Shown here: one piece after another, positions 55,744-63,537 of the stretch | How positions within the stretch are numbered: position 1 is the stretch's first letter | How the letters are laid out: each line of letters begins with the position of its first letter | Source: JALYOC01 sp036675345 | GTDB lineage: Bacteria; Myxococcota; Myxococcia; Myxococcales; Myxococcaceae | Reading direction: 5' to 3' | Length of the DNA: 64,000 bases | NCBI GenBank assembly: GCA_036675345.1 | Contig: JAKFFE010000046.1 | Span: 11,058-75,057 of the forward strand | Made by a program: the position numbers and the translations under genes | The notes under the pieces: generated by a model | Databases searched by the model: none | The model's input: the letters and a program-made list of their open reading frames with translations, nothing else | What the model was told of the DNA's origin: nothing

Positions 55744-56703
55744 CTACCCGTAGGCGCTGGTCGCCTGCACGCGCCCCAGGGTGGCCCACAGCTCCTGCGC
55801 CACCTTCTCCGGCTGGTGGATCACGTCCTCACACCAGAACTCCAGCGGGTGGAAGCCGGCCCGGACCAGGAGATTCCGCCGCCGGGAGTCGTTGAGTCGC
55901 GCCTTGTCGGAGCTGTGATGGGCCTTGCTCTGCAGTTCGATCGCGATCCCCCACTCCGGGTAGGCGGCGTCCACCCTCGCCACCAGTCGGCCGGTCTCAT
56001 CCACCACCGGGAAGTTGTGCAGGGGCTTGGGGAGTCCGTAGCGGCCGATGATGTGCTCGTAGAACCAGCGCTCCTGCTCGCTGTCCTTGGGCTTGGTGTT
56101 TCCTCGCTGGTTCAGCAGCGCCCGCAGGGCGCTCAGTCCTCCCACCCCGCGGTGGCCAATCTTCTCCACCGCCAGCTTCAACCCCTTGAGGTTGAGCAGC
56201 TTCTTGCGAAGGGCACAGTCCAGTCCTGCGTCCACCTGATCCGAGGGACCGACCCGGGCGGCGTCCAGCAGCGTCCGGGCCACGGTGGTGACTGGAATCC
56301 CCTCCCGGGTGGTGACGTTGTCCTTGGGGACCCAGCAAACCCGGTGGATGGTGATCCCACTGGGGGCCCGGCCGCTGTGTCGACGGTTCAGGCTGACCTC
56401 GATCGGCCGCTCCTCGAAGCCGTCCAATTCCCACAGGTTGGCGGCGGCATGGTGGGAGACCGCCGCCTCCGGTCCAAGCCACAGACAGACCCCCATCAGC
56501 TGCTGGTGCCAGGCGGAGCTGCCCGAGGGCAGCAGCCGGAACACTCCCGGAAAGAGCCGCCGCCAGTGGTGAGCGCGCAGCCGACGCCCCAGGGTACGCC
56601 TGGAGGCGCCCAGGGCGTGGAGCTGGTCCCAGGTCACCAGGCCATGCTGGGAGGAGGCCAGCGCATAGGCCTTCGACTCCTGGATCCCGCTCCACCGTGC
56701 CAT
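55744..56703 (-). CDS. AbiEi-type HTH and DUF559-like nuclease domain protein
   Basis: A 319-residue protein. Residues 1-50 match the AbiEi antitoxin-like winged helix (ESKAYALASSQHGLVTWDQLHAL, RTLGRRLRAHHWRRLFPGVFRL). The middle region follows the usual AbiEi second part (TTREGIPVTTVARTLLDAA). The last 100 residues have a DUF559/Vsr-like nuclease pattern (RLVARVDAAYPEWGIAIELQSKAHH, then DSRRRNLLVRAGFHPLEFW), with Asp, Glu and the Q-x-K set. This fusion is common in Actinobacteria and usually lacks an AbiEii toxin partner, as here. The gene may have been acquired by transfer. Confidence 0.75.
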   Translation of the reverse strand: MARWSGIQESKAYALASSQHGLVTWDQLHALGASRRTLGRRLRAHHWRRLFPGVFRLLPSGSSAWHQQLMGVCLWLGPEAAVSHHAAANLWELDGFEERPIEVSLNRRHSGRAPSGITIHRVCWVPKDNVTTREGIPVTTVARTLLDAARVGPSDQVDAGLDCALRKKLLNLKGLKLAVEKIGHRGVGGLSALRALLNQRGNTKPKDSEQERWFYEHIIGRYGLPKPLHNFPVVDETGRLVARVDAAYPEWGIAIELQSKAHHSSDKARLNDSRRRNLLVRAGFHPLEFWCEDVIHQPEKVAQELWATLGRVQATSAYG

Positions 56704-56886
56704 CTGGCCCCCAACCTGTGGACAGCTGACCATGCCGGGGTGACATGCGGGAGCAACCAGGCATCCGTCCCGGACCCCGGTGGCCGGGATTGATGCAGGG
56801 GTCACCGTCGGCCCCGCCCACGCCTGTTGCCGGAGCGCACGGTGGCCCTGTAGATGGTCCCTCCCGTTCCCCCGAGGCGAGCCCCG

Positions 56887-57927
56887 ATGTCGGAAACCCC
56901 TGCTGTCTGTGCATCCTGCGGTCGGTCCCGTGAGCAGGCCCGCCTGCTCATCCCCTCGGGAAGGATCGCCTTGTGCGTGGACTGCATCCGCGCCGCCGAG
57001 GAGGGGATGGCCCAGGCGATCGACCAGGACATACGCCGCCGGGCAGGCCCCTCCGAGTCGGTGATGGCGGAGGAGCTGGCCCTGAACCTGATGGATGCCC
57101 TGGACGCCACCCGGTCCGACCCCGGCAGCTACGAGGACTGGCAACAGTCAGGGGATCCGGTGGAGGTCGCCCCTCCAGAGCCGGAGCCCCCGGCCCGGCG
57201 CGTGCTCAAGGTGGCCGCGGTGATCCCCGCCCGCTTCGCCTCCTCGCGCTTCCCCGGAAAGCCGCTGCACCTGATCGCCGGCAAGCCGATGATCCAGCAC
57301 GTGTGGGAGCGCTGTGTCGCCTCCGGCGTCTTCCGGGAGGTGCTGGTGGCGACCGACGATGACCGGATCTTCCAGGCGGTGACCGGCTTCGGGGGGACCG
57401 CGGTGATGACCTCCGCCTACGCCAAGTCCGGCACCGACCGGGTGGCGGAGATCGCCCGGGCCCGGGAGGACTTCACCCACTTCGTGAACGTGCAGGGGGA
57501 TGAGCCCCTGATCCACCCGGAGATGCTGTCGGCGGTGGCCGGGACCTTCGAGGATCCCGAGGTGGAGATCTCCACCCTGATCCGCCCCCTGGAGGACACC
57601 GAACGCCACAACCCCAACGTGGTGAAGGTGGTGCTGGCCCGGAACTCCGACGCGCTCTACTTCTCCCGCGCGGACATCCCGCATCAGCGCGACGAGGGCT
57701 CCGGGTTCCCCCACCGCTACGCCCACATCGGACTCTACGGTTACTCCCGGGCCGCGGTGATCGAGCTGGCCTGCCACGCTGCCTCCCCGCTGGAGGAGAT
57801 TGAAAAGCTGGAACAGCTGCGCGCCCTGGAGCTGGGGATGAAGATCCGCTGCCTGGTCACCTTGCACCGCTCGGTGGGAGTGGACACCCCGGAGGACGCG
57901 GCACGGGTGGAACAGCTGCTGGCCTGA
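56887..57927 (+). CDS. kdsB: 3-deoxy-manno-octulosonate cytidylyltransferase fused to ClpX-type zinc finger
   Basis: A 346-residue protein. The KdsB domain runs from about residue 110: VAAVIPARFASSRFPGKPL (nucleotide loop), LVATDDDRI, then GTDRVAEIA and FVNVQGDEPLIHP. It activates KDO with CTP to give CMP-KDO, the donor for lipopolysaccharide inner core. The N-terminal 105 residues are extra: Cys8, Cys11, Cys30 and Cys33 form a ClpX-type zinc finger (CASCGRSREQ, IALCVDC), followed by a linker. KdsB proteins are normally about 250 residues without it. ATG 56887 is used. pyrG follows 116 bases downstream. Confidence 0.93.
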   Translation: MSETPAVCASCGRSREQARLLIPSGRIALCVDCIRAAEEGMAQAIDQDIRRRAGPSESVMAEELALNLMDALDATRSDPGSYEDWQQSGDPVEVAPPEPEPPARRVLKVAAVIPARFASSRFPGKPLHLIAGKPMIQHVWERCVASGVFREVLVATDDDRIFQAVTGFGGTAVMTSAYAKSGTDRVAEIARAREDFTHFVNVQGDEPLIHPEMLSAVAGTFEDPEVEISTLIRPLEDTERHNPNVVKVVLARNSDALYFSRADIPHQRDEGSGFPHRYAHIGLYGYSRAAVIELACHAASPLEEIEKLEQLRALELGMKIRCLVTLHRSVGVDTPEDAARVEQLLA

Positions 57928-58043
57928 CGCCGACCTGAGGCGGATGGCCGCCCCCAGAGCGAGCGGGCGCGTGGGTGGGGCCGGTTCTTCCAGGTTTCCA
58001 CGAACCAATTGACGCGCCCGGTCCCTCCTTGGCATTACGGCTC

Positions 58044-59669
58044 ATGCGCTCCAAGAAGACCAAGTACATCTTCGTGACCGGCGGCGTGGTGAGCTCGCTG
58101 GGAAAGGGGCTCGCCTCCGCGTCCATCGGCGCCCTGCTGGAGAACCGGGGACTGAACATCACCCTGCTCAAGCTGGATCCCTACATCAACGTCGATCCGG
58201 GGACCATGAGCCCCTTCCAGCACGGCGAGGTGTTCGTCACCGACGACGGCGCCGAGACGGACATGGACCTGGGTCACTACGAGCGCTTCACCACCGCCAA
58301 CACCACCAAGCTCAACAACTTCACCTCCGGCCGGATCTACAAGGACGTGATCGAGAAGGAGCGGCGCGGGGAGTACCTGGGCAAGACGGTCCAGGTGATT
58401 CCGCACGTCACCGACGAGATCAAGGCCAAGATCCGGGCCGCCGCCGACGGCCATGACGCCTGCATCGTGGAGGTGGGAGGCACGGTCGGTGACATCGAGT
58501 CCCTGCCGTTCCTGGAGGCGATCCGCCAGCTGCGCTACGACGTGGGCTCGGAGAACGCGGTCTACATCCACCTCACCCTGCTCCCGTACATCGCCGCCGC
58601 GGGCGAGGTGAAGACCAAGCCCACCCAGCATTCGGTGATGAAGCTGCGGGAGATCGGCATCCAGCCGGACATCCTGATCTGCCGCACCGACCGGGACGTC
58701 CCCAAGGAGATGCGCGACAAGATCGCCATGTTCTGCAACGTGGACACCCGCAGCGTGTTCACCTCCCCGGACGTCAAGTCGGTGTACTCGCTGCCGCTGG
58801 AGCTGCATCGCCAGGGCCTGGACGAGCGCCTGGCGGAGCTGCTCAACATCTGGTCCCGCGCTCCCCAGCTGGAGAAGTGGGAGAGCATCGTCCGCAAGAT
58901 CGAAGCCCCGGTCCACGGGACGGTAAAAGTCGCGATCGTCGGCAAGTACGTGGACCTCAAGGAGAGCTACAAGAGCCTCAACGAGGCGCTGCTCCACGGC
59001 GGGATCGCCAACGATGTCCGGGTGGAGCTGGCCTTCGTGGACTCCCAGGACGTGGAGAACCAGGGGGCGGCCACGCTGCTCACCGGGATGGACGCGGTGC
59101 TGGTCCCCGGCGGCTTCGGGGTCCGCGGCACCGAGGGGAAGATCGCCGCGGTGAAGTTCGCCCGCGAGCAGAAGGTCCCCTTCTTCGGGATCTGCCTGGG
59201 GCTGCAGATGGCGGTGATCGAATACGCCCGCAGCGTGATCGGCCTGGCCGGCGCCAACTCGCTGGAGTTCGACGAGCGCACCCCCCACCCGGTGGTCACC
59301 CTGCTGGAGTCGCAGGCCAAGGTGGAGGAGAAGGGCGGCACCATGCGCCTGGGCAGCTACAAGTGCGCGCTCAAGGCGGGGTCGCTGGCGGAGCGCCTGT
59401 ACGGCTCCCCGGAGATCGGTGAACGCCACCGCCACCGGTTCGAGGTCAACAACCAGTACCGCAACCAGCTCACCGAGGCCGGGCTGGTGATCTCCGGGGT
59501 GAACCCGGAGCTGAACCTGGTGGAGATGATCGAGCTGAACAACCACCCCTACTTCGTCGCCTGCCAGTTCCACCCGGAGTTCAAGAGCAAGCCGTTCGCG
59601 CCCCACCCGCTCTTCTCCGGCTTCGTGGACGCGGCAATGAAGGCTCGCGACGCCCGGAGCAAGTCATGA
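58044..59669 (+). CDS. pyrG: CTP synthase
   Basis: A 541-residue enzyme that aminates UTP to CTP with glutamine. The synthetase domain starts KYIFVTGGVVSSLGKGLASAS, with the P-loop-like GGVVSSLGKG, and the GATase domain has nucleophile Cys in FFGICLGLQMAVIEYA plus the His-Glu pair in QFHPEF. Placement between kdsB and kdsA makes sense because KdsB consumes CTP. Its stop overlaps the kdsA start by four bases (ATGA). ATG 58044 gives the normal N-terminus. Confidence 0.97.
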   Translation: MRSKKTKYIFVTGGVVSSLGKGLASASIGALLENRGLNITLLKLDPYINVDPGTMSPFQHGEVFVTDDGAETDMDLGHYERFTTANTTKLNNFTSGRIYKDVIEKERRGEYLGKTVQVIPHVTDEIKAKIRAAADGHDACIVEVGGTVGDIESLPFLEAIRQLRYDVGSENAVYIHLTLLPYIAAAGEVKTKPTQHSVMKLREIGIQPDILICRTDRDVPKEMRDKIAMFCNVDTRSVFTSPDVKSVYSLPLELHRQGLDERLAELLNIWSRAPQLEKWESIVRKIEAPVHGTVKVAIVGKYVDLKESYKSLNEALLHGGIANDVRVELAFVDSQDVENQGAATLLTGMDAVLVPGGFGVRGTEGKIAAVKFAREQKVPFFGICLGLQMAVIEYARSVIGLAGANSLEFDERTPHPVVTLLESQAKVEEKGGTMRLGSYKCALKAGSLAERLYGSPEIGERHRHRFEVNNQYRNQLTEAGLVISGVNPELNLVEMIELNNHPYFVACQFHPEFKSKPFAPHPLFSGFVDAAMKARDARSKS

Positions 59670-60484
59670 TCGAGTTGGGAGGTCAGCAGGTCGGTCCCGG
59701 GCAGCCGCTGTTCGTGATCGCCGGTCCGGACGTGATCGAATCCGAGGGGATGGCGTTGGATCACGCGGCGCTGCTCAAGGAGATCTGCGCGCGCCACGGG
59801 GTCCCCTTCGCCTTCAAGTGCTCCTACGACAAGGCCAACCGCACCAGCATCCGCTCCTACCGCGGACCGGGGATGGTGGAGGGCCTGCGGGTGCTGGCGC
59901 GGATCAAGCGCGAGCTGGGGGTGCGGATCCTCACCGACGTCCACGACCTCAGCCAGGTGGGGCCGGTGGCGGAGGTGGCGGACATCCTCCAGGTGCCGGC
60001 GTTCCTCTCCCGGCAGACCGACCTGGTGGTGGCGGTGGCGAAGAGCGGCCGGGGGGTGAACATCAAGAAGGGCCAGTTCGTTGCCCCCAAGGACATCATC
60101 CACTCGGCGCAGAAGGCGTACGACGCCGGCAACCGCAACGTGCTGGTCACCGAGCGGGGCGCCAGCTTCGGCTACAACAACCTGGTGGTGGACATGCGGG
60201 GCTTCGCCCTGATGCGCGAGGCGGGGCTGGTGACCTGCTTTGACGCCACCCACTCGGTGCAGCTGCCGTCCGCGGGCGGGCACGAGACGGCGGGAGAGCG
60301 GAAGTTCGTGCCCCTGTTGGCCCGCGCCGCCGCCGCCGCCGGGATCGACGCTTTGTTCACCGAGGTGCACCGCACCCCGGATCAGGCGCTGTGCGATGGC
60401 CCCTGCTCACTGGATCCGGTGATGTTCGAACAGGTGCTCAAGGATGTGCTCGCCATCCGCCGGGCTCTGGGTCATCAGGCCTGA
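59666..60484 (+). CDS. kdsA: 2-dehydro-3-deoxyphosphooctonate aldolase (KDO-8-P synthase)
   Basis: A 272-residue enzyme that condenses arabinose 5-phosphate with phosphoenolpyruvate to KDO 8-phosphate. Typical motifs: FVIAGPDVIESE, FKCSYDKANRTSIRSYRGPGM, LTDVHDLSQVGPVAEVADILQVPAFLSRQTDL and FDATHSVQLP. Starts within the pyrG stop (ATGA), so it is translationally coupled. It stops four bases before kdsC. Confidence 0.97.
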   Translation: MIELGGQQVGPGQPLFVIAGPDVIESEGMALDHAALLKEICARHGVPFAFKCSYDKANRTSIRSYRGPGMVEGLRVLARIKRELGVRILTDVHDLSQVGPVAEVADILQVPAFLSRQTDLVVAVAKSGRGVNIKKGQFVAPKDIIHSAQKAYDAGNRNVLVTERGASFGYNNLVVDMRGFALMREAGLVTCFDATHSVQLPSAGGHETAGERKFVPLLARAAAAAGIDALFTEVHRTPDQALCDGPCSLDPVMFEQVLKDVLAIRRALGHQA

Positions 60485-60488
60485 GCCG

Positions 60489-61049
60489 ATGGACACACCC
60501 AACCAGCCCGAAAGATCAGAACTGATTGCCCTGGCGGCCAGTGTCCGCCTCCTGATTTTCGACGTAGACGGGGTTCTGACGGACGGGGGGCTGTATTACG
60601 GGCCCGAGGGAGAGGCGCTCAAGCGCTTCGACGTGAAGGACGGCCATGGGTTGGTGATGGCCCGGTTGGTGGGTCTGCCCTCCGCGGTGATCACCGCGCG
60701 GACCGGAAAGATCATCGAAGCCCGGGGCAAGGAGCTGGGGTTCGTCGCCGTCCTGCAGGGGTACAGAGACAAACGGGAAGGGCTGGACGCCCTGTTGGAT
60801 TCCCTACAGTTAACTCCCGATGTGTGTGCTTACATGGGAGACGATCTCAATGACCTGGGGCCGATGTCCGAGGTCGGGCTCTCCGCGTGTCCGGCGGACG
60901 CAGTGGCGGATGTTCGCAAGGTCGCGAAGTTCGTGGCCCAGAGTCCGGGGGGACGGGGTGCGGCACGGGAGCTCGCGGAGTTGTGTCTGCGGGCCAGCGG
61001 GCGGTGGGAGCAGGCGCTGGGCCTGATGAATCCATCCTCGCGTCGGTGA
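60489..61049 (+). CDS. kdsC: KDO-8-phosphate phosphatase
   Basis: A 186-residue HAD-family hydrolase that removes the phosphate from KDO 8-phosphate. The HAD nucleophile motif is FDVDGVLTDGGLYYG, motif II is in VITARTG, and motif III/IV is GDDLNDLGPM. The size and DGVLTDG signature are typical of KdsC. The ATG lies four bases after the kdsA stop. In many proteobacteria lptC or lptA follows; here a regulator does. Confidence 0.95.
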   Translation: MDTPNQPERSELIALAASVRLLIFDVDGVLTDGGLYYGPEGEALKRFDVKDGHGLVMARLVGLPSAVITARTGKIIEARGKELGFVAVLQGYRDKREGLDALLDSLQLTPDVCAYMGDDLNDLGPMSEVGLSACPADAVADVRKVAKFVAQSPGGRGAARELAELCLRASGRWEQALGLMNPSSRR

Positions 61050-61086
61050 TCTTTGCCGGCTGAGTGAAAAATTTCCGCCTGCCTGT

Positions 61087-61120
61087 TACCGTTCAGGCCG
61101 GGCAAGACGCCGTTAAAAGG
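61087..61120 (+). promoter_or_regulatory. Possible promoter and ribosome site of the HTH-receiver gene
   Basis: TACCGT at 61087-61092 could be a -10 box, with no clear -35 box. An AAAAGG ribosome site at 61115-61120 lies five bases before ATG 61126. Unlike the leaderless candidates, this gene would have a leader of about 26 bases. Confidence 0.45.
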
Positions 61121-61125
61121 TATTT

Positions 61126-61722
61126 ATGGATCAGCTTTATACGACGCACGACATCAGCCGCCTCTTGCAGGTCGACCCCTCCACCGTGAGCAAGTGGATC
61201 GATCGCGGCATCCTGCTCGCCTTCCGGACGCCGGGCGGGCACCGGCGGGTGCGCTCGGGAGATCTGCGGACCTTCCTGATTGCGCACCAGATGCCGGTGC
61301 CGGACGAGCTGGGGAGCGGCGCGATCAAGCTGATCGTGGTCGACGACGAGAAGCCGGTGCTGGAGGCGCTCAAGCGCGCGTTCAAGCCCTTCGCCTCGCA
61401 GGTGGAGCTGGTGACCACCACCTCCGGCGTGGAGGCGGTGCTGCTGGTGACCGAGCAGCGTCCGCACGGGTTGCTGATCGACCTGAACATGCCGGACCTC
61501 GATGGTCTGGAGCTGTGCCGTCGGGTCCGCTCCCGCAAGCAGCTGGAGGGCGTGCGGATCATCACCATGACCGGCCGCCACACCCCCGAGGCAGTGGACG
61601 CCTCGATCAAGGCCGGCGCGATCGCCTGTCTGGCCAAGCCGGTAGAGGTGGCCCAGGTGCTGGAGATGTTCAAGGTCCCGATGGCGCTGGGCGCCACCGC
61701 CGCCGCCGGCGGCAAGCGGTAG
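61126..61722 (+). CDS. MerR-type HTH plus receiver-domain regulator
   Basis: A 198-residue protein with reversed response-regulator order: an N-terminal helix-turn-helix of MerR/excisionase type (residues 4-55; SRLLQVDPSTVSKWIDRGILLAFRTPGGHRRV) and a C-terminal receiver. The receiver has acidic residues Asp73/Asp74 (LIVVDDEKP), phosphoacceptor Asp119 in LLIDLNMPDLDG, the Thr/Ser in ITMTGRH and the Lys in CLAKPVE. All key residues are intact, so it should be phosphorylated. It follows the KDO genes but may be independent. No kinase is next to it. The gene ends just before a strong hairpin. Confidence 0.9.
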   Translation: MDQLYTTHDISRLLQVDPSTVSKWIDRGILLAFRTPGGHRRVRSGDLRTFLIAHQMPVPDELGSGAIKLIVVDDEKPVLEALKRAFKPFASQVELVTTTSGVEAVLLVTEQRPHGLLIDLNMPDLDGLELCRRVRSRKQLEGVRIITMTGRHTPEAVDASIKAGAIACLAKPVEVAQVLEMFKVPMALGATAAAGGKR

Positions 61723-61737
61723 CCACTCCCGGTGGGA

Positions 61738-61770
61738 GGGCGTCCGAGGCGGGTTCCGCTTCGGACGTCC
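61738..61770. terminator. Long perfect-type hairpin between convergent genes
   Basis: GGGCGTCCGA (61738-61747) pairs with TCGGACGTCC (61761-61770, one G-T). The pairing continues with a G-T and a 4-bp GCGG/CCGC extension, leaving a 3-base loop: about 15 pairs in total. It lies 15 bases after the regulator stop and 60 before the end of the Cys-rich lipoprotein gene, so it could stop transcription from both sides. No T tract. Confidence 0.6.
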
Positions 61771-61829
61771 CCGCCGAAGTGGAGGGCGGCAGTGACCGTG
61801 GTGGCCGAGCTTCGGACCTCGGCCCGGTC

Positions 61830-63167
61830 TCAGCCTTCCCAGCAGGCGGCCTGGCAGGTGCCGCTGCAGACGTCGGAGGCGCACTCGGCGTCGATCCCGC
61901 AGGGCGCGCCCACTTCCTTGAGCGCCTCGCAGGTCCCTGCCACGCAGGCCCCCGCGGCGCAGCCCCGGTTCGGGTCGCAAGCCTCGGTGCTCAGCGCCAG
62001 GCGCGGGCTGCAGCGGCCCGACACACAGCCCAGCAGGGCCTGACAGTCGGCGTCGCCCTCGCAGGGCTGATCCACGCCCAGATAGGGCTGACAGGTGGAT
62101 GAGCCACCGGCGGCCGGGGTCAGACAGCGCAGCCCGAAGCCGCACTCCCCCGCCTCGGTGCAGTCGGCGCCCGCTCCCAGGCGATCGGTGCAGACGTTGG
62201 CCAGGCAGTATTGGCTCTCCGGACACAGCGGCACCGGCAGCCCCAGGTCGGCGCCTTCCCCGTTCCCGCAGCTCCCGCCGCGGACGGTCTGGGCCTTCAC
62301 GCAGCGGTCGACGGTGGCGCCGCCTCCCGGCGGGGTCACCGGCGCACAGACCAGCTCGAACAACCCACGCCCGGAGCGCGCGCACTGGAAGCGGTTGAGC
62401 TCGCAGGACTCGCCCTCCAGTCGAGCGAAGTTGCACTGGAAGCCAAAGCCCACCTGGGTGCAGACCTTCCCCGACCCGCACTCCTCCTGCTGCAGGTCCG
62501 CCACCGTGCAGGCCTGGCCCACCGCCTTGAAGGGCTGGCAGCTGCCGGACTCGCCGTCGCCGCCGGTGCAGAAGTGGGTGACCGGGTTGCACTCCGAATC
62601 CCGGGAGCACGCCGAGCCGGTGGTGCTGCTTGGCTCGCTGCAGACCCCGCAAGTCTCGGGATCACTGGCGGTGCAGAAGGCAGTGCCGGCGCAGTCCGCG
62701 TCCAGGGCGCAGGCGCCACCCAGCGCCACCTGGCCGGAGAGGAAGGGAAGATTGCGGCAGCGCTCCAGCGCCTGGATCGCGTTCCGGTCGCAAGTCCCCG
62801 CGGGATAGGCGGTGTCCACGCAGGCCCGGTAGGGAGCTTCGGTGAACAGCGCGCGCCCGGAGAGGACACTCTGGGTGAGCTGCCGGCAGTCCAGATCCAG
62901 GGCCACCGCCTCCTCGCAGCGGGCGCGCTCGCTCTCCGGGACCACGTTGACCAGCCCCGCGTCGGTGAGGGTCACCCCGGTGATTGGAGTGGCGGGATCG
63001 GCGTGGCAGCGGATGAAGAAGTCGCACTGGGCGCGGGCCAGCTGGAGGCACAGCTCTTCTGGCTGGAGCCCGGCATCCACTCCGGCGTCCGGCCCGTCCT
63101 CGCCGCCACAGTTCGCGCACCCCACCCACAGGAGTGAGACCAGCCACACCACGGATACCGAACGCAT
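61830..63167 (-). CDS. Cys-rich (Dickkopf-like) lipoprotein
   Basis: A 445-residue protein with a lipobox LWVGC (about residue 17) and a short DAG linker (DGPDAGVDAGLQ). An N-terminal helical part (residues 40-140; LCLQLARAQCDFFIRC) is followed by a Cys-rich repeat region in which each unit looks like GxxCxxDxDC..FCxxG. Examples are GGACALDADCAGTAFC, GSACSRDSECNPVTHFC and GADCTEAGECGFGLRC. This Dickkopf/EGF-like arrangement is frequent in myxobacterial surface lipoproteins, all function unknown. It is convergent with the regulator gene. A GAAGAGGG ribosome site precedes the ATG. Confidence 0.85.
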   Translation of the reverse strand: MRSVSVVWLVSLLWVGCANCGGEDGPDAGVDAGLQPEELCLQLARAQCDFFIRCHADPATPITGVTLTDAGLVNVVPESERARCEEAVALDLDCRQLTQSVLSGRALFTEAPYRACVDTAYPAGTCDRNAIQALERCRNLPFLSGQVALGGACALDADCAGTAFCTASDPETCGVCSEPSSTTGSACSRDSECNPVTHFCTGGDGESGSCQPFKAVGQACTVADLQQEECGSGKVCTQVGFGFQCNFARLEGESCELNRFQCARSGRGLFELVCAPVTPPGGGATVDRCVKAQTVRGGSCGNGEGADLGLPVPLCPESQYCLANVCTDRLGAGADCTEAGECGFGLRCLTPAAGGSSTCQPYLGVDQPCEGDADCQALLGCVSGRCSPRLALSTEACDPNRGCAAGACVAGTCEALKEVGAPCGIDAECASDVCSGTCQAACWEG

Positions 63168-63254
63168 GACGAACCCTCTTCCACTTCCGCCGCCCCGGCC
63201 GGACGAACGCCACCCAGCCTGTCGTGAAGCCCCTTCGAAGTGAAGCGCGGGGCG

Positions 63255-63440
63255 TCAGTCATCGTCGCGCAGCAACTCCACGCTAGGGCCCTCCTCGGAG
63301 CGCCAGACCTTCACCGTCCAGGGCCGACAGCAGACCGAGCAATCCTCCACGTAGGTCTCCTCGGAGGGGCCCAGTTCGTCCACGTCCAGCTCCACCACTT
63401 CCCCGCAGTAGGGGCACTGCGCGGAGATCGCTTCGGGCAT
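63255..63440 (-). CDS. CPXCG-motif small Cys-rich protein
   Basis: A 61-residue protein with CPYCG at residues 9-13 and CSVCCRPW downstream, the pattern of the CPXCG Cys-rich family (probably zinc-binding). An AAGGTGGA ribosome site is just before ATG 63440. A longer frame that continues upstream only reflects the repeat on the opposite strand. Function unknown. Confidence 0.75.
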   Translation of the reverse strand: MPEAISAQCPYCGEVVELDVDELGPSEETYVEDCSVCCRPWTVKVWRSEEGPSVELLRDDD

Positions 63441-63537
63441 GTTCCACCTTGGAGGGGCAGCGGTACAGATGCGCCACCCAGCTGTGATCCCAGGTTCTTT
63501 GACCCCGGGTGCGGGTGCGCTTAAAGCGGCCGCCGAT

